Positions 58,440 to 64,000 of a DNA stretch of 64,000 nucleotides are shown here, one piece after another. The stretch is taken from positions 144,349-208,348 of the forward strand of contig FLMG01000355.1 of the NCBI GenBank assembly GCA_900088475.1, read 5' to 3'. This DNA comes from Hyphochytrium catenoides (taxonomy: Eukaryota > Sar > Hyphochytriomycetes > Hyphochytriales > Hyphochytriaceae). The position numbers and the translations under genes are program-made. Within the stretch, counting starts at the first letter, position 1; the number at the start of each line of letters is the position of its first letter. The notes under the pieces are model-generated. The model was not told the origin of the DNA, did no database searches, and saw nothing but the letters and a program-made list of their open reading frames with translations.

Positions 58440-61400
58440 ATGAGGTTAGGTCGGGCCTTATGGGGCCGTAAGAGGGTGGGGTCGATTGGCCCATTTGACG
58501 TAGCCAGTTCTAGACATCATGAGGCTTGGCGAACGAGACCCCTCGTTGCGCGATACTTCTCCCAGAATCACTTTCGCCAGCCGCAAGAACATAAGAAAGA
58601 GAAAGGTCGCTGGAATTCGGCAGAAGAGTCCCCTTATGAGGTAACCCAGCATTGGTGAAAGTCTCTCTGCTTGGTGCTGCCATTCCCCCTATGAATCACA
58701 AGTGGAGGGGCACTATTGCTATTCTAAAGCGACATCCTTGTAAAGGCTCTTCGCACTGTGAATTACAACCTCTTCTCTGCACATAAGCAGTCTCCTAAGT
58801 GATCTCTTAGAGTTGGCATTGACCTCCACGTTCTCTTACCGGGCTTCTGATTCCTGTGGTTACAGGGCTTCATATGCCTCAACAAACCTTCAGGGATGAC
58901 GTCCCATGATTGCCTGATACCCATACGACGACTGCTGGGGATGAAGAGGATTGGTCACACTGGCACTTTAGATCCATTCGCCACAGGTCTCGATACTGCA
59001 TCCGTTGAATGAAGATCTGTCTGTTCCTCACCTTCACTGCACCTGGTCACTTTCTTGCATCCCATGCCTATGACACCATAGGAGTGCTGGTTGTCGCCAT
59101 CGGCCGCGCTACAAGGGCCATCCGGGTGCGTCACTGCCTATCGTTCTATCAAAATGCTACTGAGCCCACACTCACGGCCTTTCCGTTTGCTGAGCCGTCT
59201 GCCTCTCTTGCTTCCGACTCCATCCGTAATCCTGCTGTTCCCTATTTCTATTCATTTCTTGGTAATAGTTCTTGGAGAATGGTAAGCGATACAGGGGAAC
59301 AGTGACATTTGGGAAGTCGTCCGACTCGGACGATATTGACGGGTGAGTAAGCTTGTAGAGAGTACTCTTTAGAGAATGCCCTATAAAACCCTCCTGCTTC
59401 TGCGGTCGTTCCCATCCGTCTCCTTTCGAGGTTTGGCTGATGTGGGCTCTTGTCATTCCAGCTCGATCACATATTTTGAGCCTGCACCCTGGCTTACAAG
59501 GGAACACATTGAGGAGCATTTGCCAAGGTAAGAGTCATTGGAGTGACGGCCGCGAAGGAGAAAAAAATCAACCAGGCTGGGACCAACGTGCCCGCAAGTA
59601 GTAATCAGAGGGACATGTCCCACCGTAAGAAAAGAAACTGTGGCAGCTATCGCTGATTCGCATTCAGGTTCATAGGCACTTTTGAGCAGAAGCCGCCAGT
59701 CGTTAGCGCTGTGAAGGTCCAAGGGAAACGCTTGTACAAGCTGGCAAAACATGGCAAGGTAAGCCTTTACGAGCAACGTAGGGGAGATTTGACTAGAGGG
59801 GGACCAAGAAAGTCGTCTTTGAGAATAGGCCTCACTCAATGCTGCCATTATAAGCCATCCATATGAAGTTTTGGTCAACCTTTAAAAGAGTATGTTGCCT
59901 GATCCGACTCCTCCGCCCGGTACTCTTGAGATGCTCTAGCCGTCAGGATGCACCGATCTTCGAGAGGTTTACTTTGTATCATTTTGCTGACCAATTCGCA
60001 TTCCTATCTCTCGCGTGGGCTCCTATTGAATGCCACAGGTGACTGAGGAGGATGTGCCAGCACGCACGGTAACCGTGGACTCCATAAAAATTGAGGAATT
60101 TGTCCCGGGAGAGTATCCTACGGTAAATGACTCACCAGGAGCCTTGCTTTGCGGATAAGGAGAGATAGCATGAAGATAACTATGAAGAAGGAGAGGAGAG
60201 GATGAGAAAGAGAAAAGCAGCTCACTAACCGATCCTAAGCGTTGTAGAAGGAGTACAGGGAGAGAAAGGAGAATGAATGCTTGAAGAAGGGTGAGAGTCA
60301 TGGCTCTGACTGTATCAGTGCAGGTTTCCCTAGATATCGAATGTGGCGGTGGCATGTACATTCGGTCATTAGCCCGAGATATAGGCAACTGCATACTGGG
60401 ACCCGACGGCAGGCCAGCTCGCGGGCTCCTAAGCGCCCTTCACAGAACCAAGAGTGGTTACTTTACTGATGACAAGGCGCTTGACTTTAGTCTGACGCGT
60501 TCGACGCCGGTATGCACGAGAAAATTGCGAGTTCTTTACTTTTAGAAAAGTTCCTGTTTGCCTTGTGAGGGTTGACCATGCTAGGCTATTTGGGAGTGAG
60601 AGAGTTAACCTCTAATTCTCATCGACTTTCTTTGGCGGTCGTTTCCTTTGTGTTGGTTGCCCGGGTCTTCAGTCTCTCCTGGCCTTTTTACCCTCATTCT
60701 GGCCGGCCTTCTTTCCCCTTTGACCATCGTTCTTTCGGACGCATTGATTGTGGCCTTCAGGAAGAGTTTGCCCGCCATGTGGTCCCGACGGAGGAGGTGC
60801 TTGGGCATCTGCCGTGGGTGACACTCAATGGGTATACCATCAGGGAGCTCAGAGAAGGCAGAGCCATCACAAACTTCGAGCCAATTAAGAATCTAGGAGG
60901 TGCCACAGAAGAGGCCTTCACGCTCACAACCTTTCGCTTTATCAATAACTTTATTCTGTTCCCCTGTCCGTCTGTCCTCGTAATCACGCCTCTTCTTTCT
61001 ACCCATTATGGCCCTATTCTCTTTCGCTCTGAGTTCACCCTTTGTCTGCATCGACTGCTTTTATTCAGCTCATTTATGGTTCATTTATATATTCCACGCC
61101 GCTGTCTTACCTTGCCTTTCAATGCTCCTTAAGCGAAAGGCTTCGTGCGCCTGTATGGTCGTGATGGGCCTGGGTCTGAATTGATTGGCATTGGACAGCA
61201 GCTGTGCCATACAAGCGGCTGGTGGAAGGTACGAAGAGTAAGAAAGTTAGGAAATTTTTGAGAGGTGTCAAGGGAAGCGTCGCTCTAGTACTGTAACCGT
61301 GTAGAGCGGGAACCGCCGTAAGACGTGTCTGCTAATAGAGAGACAAAGCCGTGAAGGGAACTTGGACGAGCGTTTTGCTAATTAGATTATCTCTTCAGAT

Positions 61401-61512
61401 TGAGCCAGAGGTTACCTTTCGCAGAAATGGAAAGCCTCGAAGGGACTTTGCACCTTGGAACAATCCCAGAGAGGTGCACTTTGAAGAATGGGAGCAACGC
61501 ACGCGGTTCTAG
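58440..61512 (+). CDS. truB: TruB-family tRNA pseudouridine-55 synthase, likely organellar
   Basis: Eleven exons (58440-58640, 58866-58986, 59082-59125, 59269-59342, 59462-59527, 59668-59758, 60039-60122, 60324-60509, 60761-60899, 61140-61228, 61399-61512) close in phase to 402 residues. The first exon is an Arg/Ser-rich, acid-poor leader ([17 protein letters not shown]) that suggests mitochondrial or plastid import. The TruB core follows: [20 protein letters not shown], the catalytic Asp in [55 protein letters not shown] and [14 protein letters not shown]. The C-terminal part ([34 protein letters not shown]) resembles the bacterial-type TruB tail. The enzyme makes psi55 in the tRNA T-loop. 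The bacterial-type sequence, not Cbf5/dyskerin, fits an endosymbiont-derived gene. Confidence 0.92.
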
Positions 61513-62104
61513 GGTCCCCCTATAGTTGCATCTACGGCCGGCAACTGGGAAAGACTGAGAGACACAAGCTCTACCCCTGCAGGGCAAAATGATCACGGAG
61601 ACTGCTCAAAGATTGATACAACCTCATAAAATCGCCCTTGGCCAGGAAGGTTATCAAATGCAGTGGGCTGGTGCGAATCTCAGACTCCCCTAAAGCGGCA
61701 TGTTAATACACATGCTGAACTCGCAGAACTGCCACCTGCGACGCAGGTTTTCTAGGCCAGCAGTAGAGTTTCCTTATTCTCTCTCTTTCTCCCACCCCGC
61801 CGGCATCGGGTGGAAGAGAATGGAACGACTCACAGGACAGAAGAAGCATTATCAAGCACCAACAGACAGAGAGAAAACCCTGATATCCCTAATAAATACA
61901 AATCCTGCCATAAGCCTTTAGTTGTGAATCGCTTTAGCTATTAGAGAAAAGTTAGTCCTGACCTATGCAAACTAATGATATAATTAGCCGGACGACAAGG
62001 AGACAAGAGCGTCCACTCTTCTCAGCGAATGGCTAGTCTGTCTAATGTCTCTCCTTCCGTCTTCGGCCGTTTATGCCGCTCCTATCCATGCACCTTACCC
62101 CCGT
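61513..62104. other. Convergent spacer, 3' flank of INO1
   Basis: 592 bp between the stop codons of TruB and inositol-phosphate synthase. No gene is seen. Confidence 0.5.
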
Positions 62105-63706
62105 CTAGAGGGCGGTCTGACGCTGCCCGAGGCTGAGCTTAGCCATAGCAGCCAATCCTTGCTGGCGGGCATTAATTGAGCTTGCAAGCTTGTGCTCTAG
62201 AAGCATGTGGTTCTCAGGAGGAAGGCCAACGCAGGCACGGAAGATGTTGATCATGCACTCTCTCTGAGCGAATAAAGCGTTTACGACCGGGGTGCCAGGC
62301 GGGACCAGAGGAGCCTTCAGCATGTAGCTGAGTACAGACAGAACGCTGTGCATCTTTTCAAACTCCTTCTCGCCTTCTTTCTTAATTTGAATCCGCTCAG
62401 AAAGCTCGCAGATCAGCACCAAGTCAATGATGAGCGGGGACGCAAGAAGAGAGTCCTCGCAGGTATTATGCATAGAAATGGTATTCTTCCCACCTAGGAA
62501 GATCTCAGAAGTGTACTCATCCAGAGCACGCTTGCTATCGCCCACATAAGGCACATATTTAATGACGACACAATGGTCAGGGTGCTCGTCCTCTTTGTAG
62601 AGGATCTTGTTGCTTCCAACCATGTCATCCACCACGTTGGACTTGGAGATCTCCTTGGAGCGGAACTGTTGAGGTGCAGACAGATTCTTGCCGTCGTTGT
62701 TACCCAGGTGATTGTAGCTTACGATGGAGACAGGCTTGATTCCTGCAGACACCAAGAAGTCAACCAGAACGCTCTTCATCTTTGTCTGTCCGCTCTTGAA
62801 GTCGTCGCCGCCGATGAAGACCTTGTGCTGCTCTGCAAGGTCAATGACTCCAGGAACGAAGGTGTTCTGCGGGCTGCCATTGATGTAAGAGGTGCCCTCG
62901 AGAATGCTGGCTACAGCGAAAAGCGTAGAAGGAGAGATCTCATCTTCGCCTGCCTTGATGGAGGCCAAAAGGTTCTCGGCGGTATCGTTAACTCCTTCGA
63001 TGATGTCAGCAAATCTCTCAGTATTCGCGGACCAAAGAACAATGACCTTGTCAAGCTTATTTTCAGCCTTGAAGTCCCTGATATTTTTCCTGATGGTCTC
63101 CATCTGCTCCCACTTGGAGCCAGAAAGAACGTTGTCCGCTCTGTCGGCCTGGTTGGCTGCGATGAAGTCGGGGAAATAGATGGAAGGAAGAGGCTTGATC
63201 TTGGACATGTAAGGCATGAGCTTCTGCTGCAAATCATACTCTAGCACACAGGCGCGCTGCATCGCTTGGCCAAGATCCAGTGAGGAGATATCCCATCCTC
63301 CAATCACCATGTCATTGGGGCTCACCATAGGAAGGAGGTTCTTGAATGGCACATATACGCCTTCACCGTTGGCAGCGGTGCCAAGACGTACGGTGGATGC
63401 CTGAGTGAGAGAGCCAAAGTAATCAGGCTTTCTCTCGCCTTCCTTGGTCATCCATGTCATGTTGTGCTTGTTGGCAAGTATGCCCGCGGTCACCGTGGTG
63501 CCGTTATTGCCGCCAAGGCCAACAATCATCACACCCAGCTTCGGCACCTTTCGCGCTGTCTTAAAGACGAATTTCTCGCTAACAGGCTTCACGCGGGTGC
63601 CCTCGACCCTAGTGGTCTGATAGGAGTACTCAGACAGGATCTCCTCATCGCTGTACTTCACATTAGGAGACTCCACGATAAACTCTTCGCCCAGATGCGT
63701 CGCCAT
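62105..63706 (-). CDS. INO1: myo-Inositol-3-phosphate synthase
   Basis: One uninterrupted exon gives 533 residues from ATG at 63706 ([20 protein letters not shown]). NAD-binding site [20 protein letters not shown]; other INO1 motifs are [53 protein letters not shown] and the C-terminal [13 protein letters not shown] region. It converts glucose-6-phosphate to 1D-myo-inositol 3-phosphate, the committed step for inositol and phosphoinositides, in the cytosol. Length is close to the yeast enzyme. Lack of introns, unlike the 11-exon TruB beside it, is notable but not unique here (EDR2-like and both coat-like genes are also intronless). Upstream lies a purine-rich tract. Confidence 0.97.
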   Translation of the reverse strand: MATHLGEEFIVESPNVKYSDEEILSEYSYQTTRVEGTRVKPVSEKFVFKTARKVPKLGVMIVGLGGNNGTTVTAGILANKHNMTWMTKEGERKPDYFGSLTQASTVRLGTAANGEGVYVPFKNLLPMVSPNDMVIGGWDISSLDLGQAMQRACVLEYDLQQKLMPYMSKIKPLPSIYFPDFIAANQADRADNVLSGSKWEQMETIRKNIRDFKAENKLDKVIVLWSANTERFADIIEGVNDTAENLLASIKAGEDEISPSTLFAVASILEGTSYINGSPQNTFVPGVIDLAEQHKVFIGGDDFKSGQTKMKSVLVDFLVSAGIKPVSIVSYNHLGNNDGKNLSAPQQFRSKEISKSNVVDDMVGSNKILYKEDEHPDHCVVIKYVPYVGDSKRALDEYTSEIFLGGKNTISMHNTCEDSLLASPLIIDLVLICELSERIQIKKEGEKEFEKMHSVLSVLSYMLKAPLVPPGTPVVNALFAQRECMINIFRACVGLPPENHMLLEHKLASSINARQQGLAAMAKLSLGQRQTAL

Positions 63707-63951
63707 CTTTTATCACGTCTTTGTCTGTCTTTCTGGCTGTTTTGACTGTCTCTTCTCTCGCTGCTTCTATAAAAGTTCTTGCAGTCTCTTAGAGCAGCGT
63801 CTTCCTTATCAGGAGATTGACAAGTGACTCGTCAGGACAGGACAGAGTCCTAGCGGCTTAGAGGCTGCTGTAACGCCAACAACAGGAAGAACTAGTAAGG
63901 AGAGGACAGCGTGGGACAATAGAAAGAGGAGAGAGGAGACAAGGAAGGAGG

Positions 63952-63954
<3 letters not shown>
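63707..63954. promoter_or_regulatory. Upstream region of INO1
   Basis: 248 bp before the INO1 ATG. Plus-strand CTATAAAAG lies at about 63,768, so the minus strand reads CTTTTATAG, a weak TATA-like element roughly 60 bp upstream. Purine-rich GAGAGGA motifs grow toward the end of the window. Confidence 0.35.

Positions 63955-63997
<43 letters not shown>
63955..63997. repeat. AG microsatellite
   Basis: About 20 uninterrupted AG dinucleotides at the right edge of the window. It may continue outside. Confidence 0.95.

Positions 63998-64000
<3 letters not shown>

Noticed and set aside
60572-61132. Plus-strand open frame of 186 codons
   Set aside because: It reads through two TruB introns around exon 9 in the TruB frame; splice sites and TruB conservation explain it better.
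1-64000. tRNA or rRNA genes and CRISPR arrays
   Set aside because: I found no convincing T-loop and acceptor-stem pairing, no rRNA-like block, and no regularly spaced direct repeats with spacers; the tandem repeats found have no spacers.
1-64000. Transposons or retroelements
   Set aside because: No transposase, integrase or reverse transcriptase sequence and no long terminal or inverted repeats were seen.

Overview
This is nuclear DNA of an intron-rich eukaryote. Most genes are split by short GT..AG introns, many of 40-200 bp. The products are eukaryotic: RAD51C, SRP14, VPS13, a TPR/Mlp nucleoporin, and basal-body or centrosome-type proteins. A class II trehalose-phosphate synthase with an N-terminal starch-binding (CBM20) domain, an EDR2-type PH-START-DUF1336 protein, two lipid-droplet-coat-like proteins and a probably organelle-targeted TruB suggest a unicellular alga or related protist. 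The Cep72-like, Dzip1-like and EF-hand genes hint at a flagellated or centriole-bearing lineage; a stramenopile alga is my best guess, by inference only. Exon models were built by hand from splice consensus, reading phase and remembered family conservation. Those stated as closing in phase are the firmest.

Layout. 1-1.7 kb: nothing firm. 1.7-4.6 kb (-): intronless EDR2-like protein. 4.9-5.3 kb (+): weak candidate small gene. 6.0-7.6 kb (+): RAD51C, convergent with 7.8-13.4 kb (-) CBM20-TPS-TPP. 15.6-16.7 kb (+): histidine phosphatase. 16.9-17.6 kb (-) and 24.4-25.1 kb (+): two related intronless helical proteins resembling lipid-droplet coats, with a PB1-domain protein between them (20.2-21.0 kb, -). 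25.3-25.8 kb (-): SRP14, divergent from 26.5-27.8 kb (+) Cep72-like LRR protein. 28.2-40.6 kb (-): VPS13 with a C-terminal PDZ-like domain. 41.8-43.1 kb (-): EF-hand protein, preceded by a 24-bp minisatellite. 43.5-51.9 kb (-): TPR/Mlp nucleoporin, divergent from 52.8-55.1 kb (+) PYROXD2. 56.3-58.0 kb (+): C2-like plus Dzip1-like protein. 58.4-61.5 kb (+): TruB, convergent with 62.1-63.7 kb (-) intronless myo-inositol-3-phosphate synthase. The window ends in an AG microsatellite.

There is no operon-like logic, but themes recur. Lipid handling and membrane contact: EDR2-like, VPS13, the two coat-like proteins, and inositol synthesis feeding phosphoinositides. Carbohydrate signalling: CBM20-TPS. 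Centrosome or cilium: Cep72-like, Dzip1-like, EF-hand. The least ordinary gene is the CBM20-TPS-TPP. It lost residues normally needed in both enzymatic domains while keeping the fold motifs, so it looks like a starch- or glycogen-tethered sensor rather than an enzyme.
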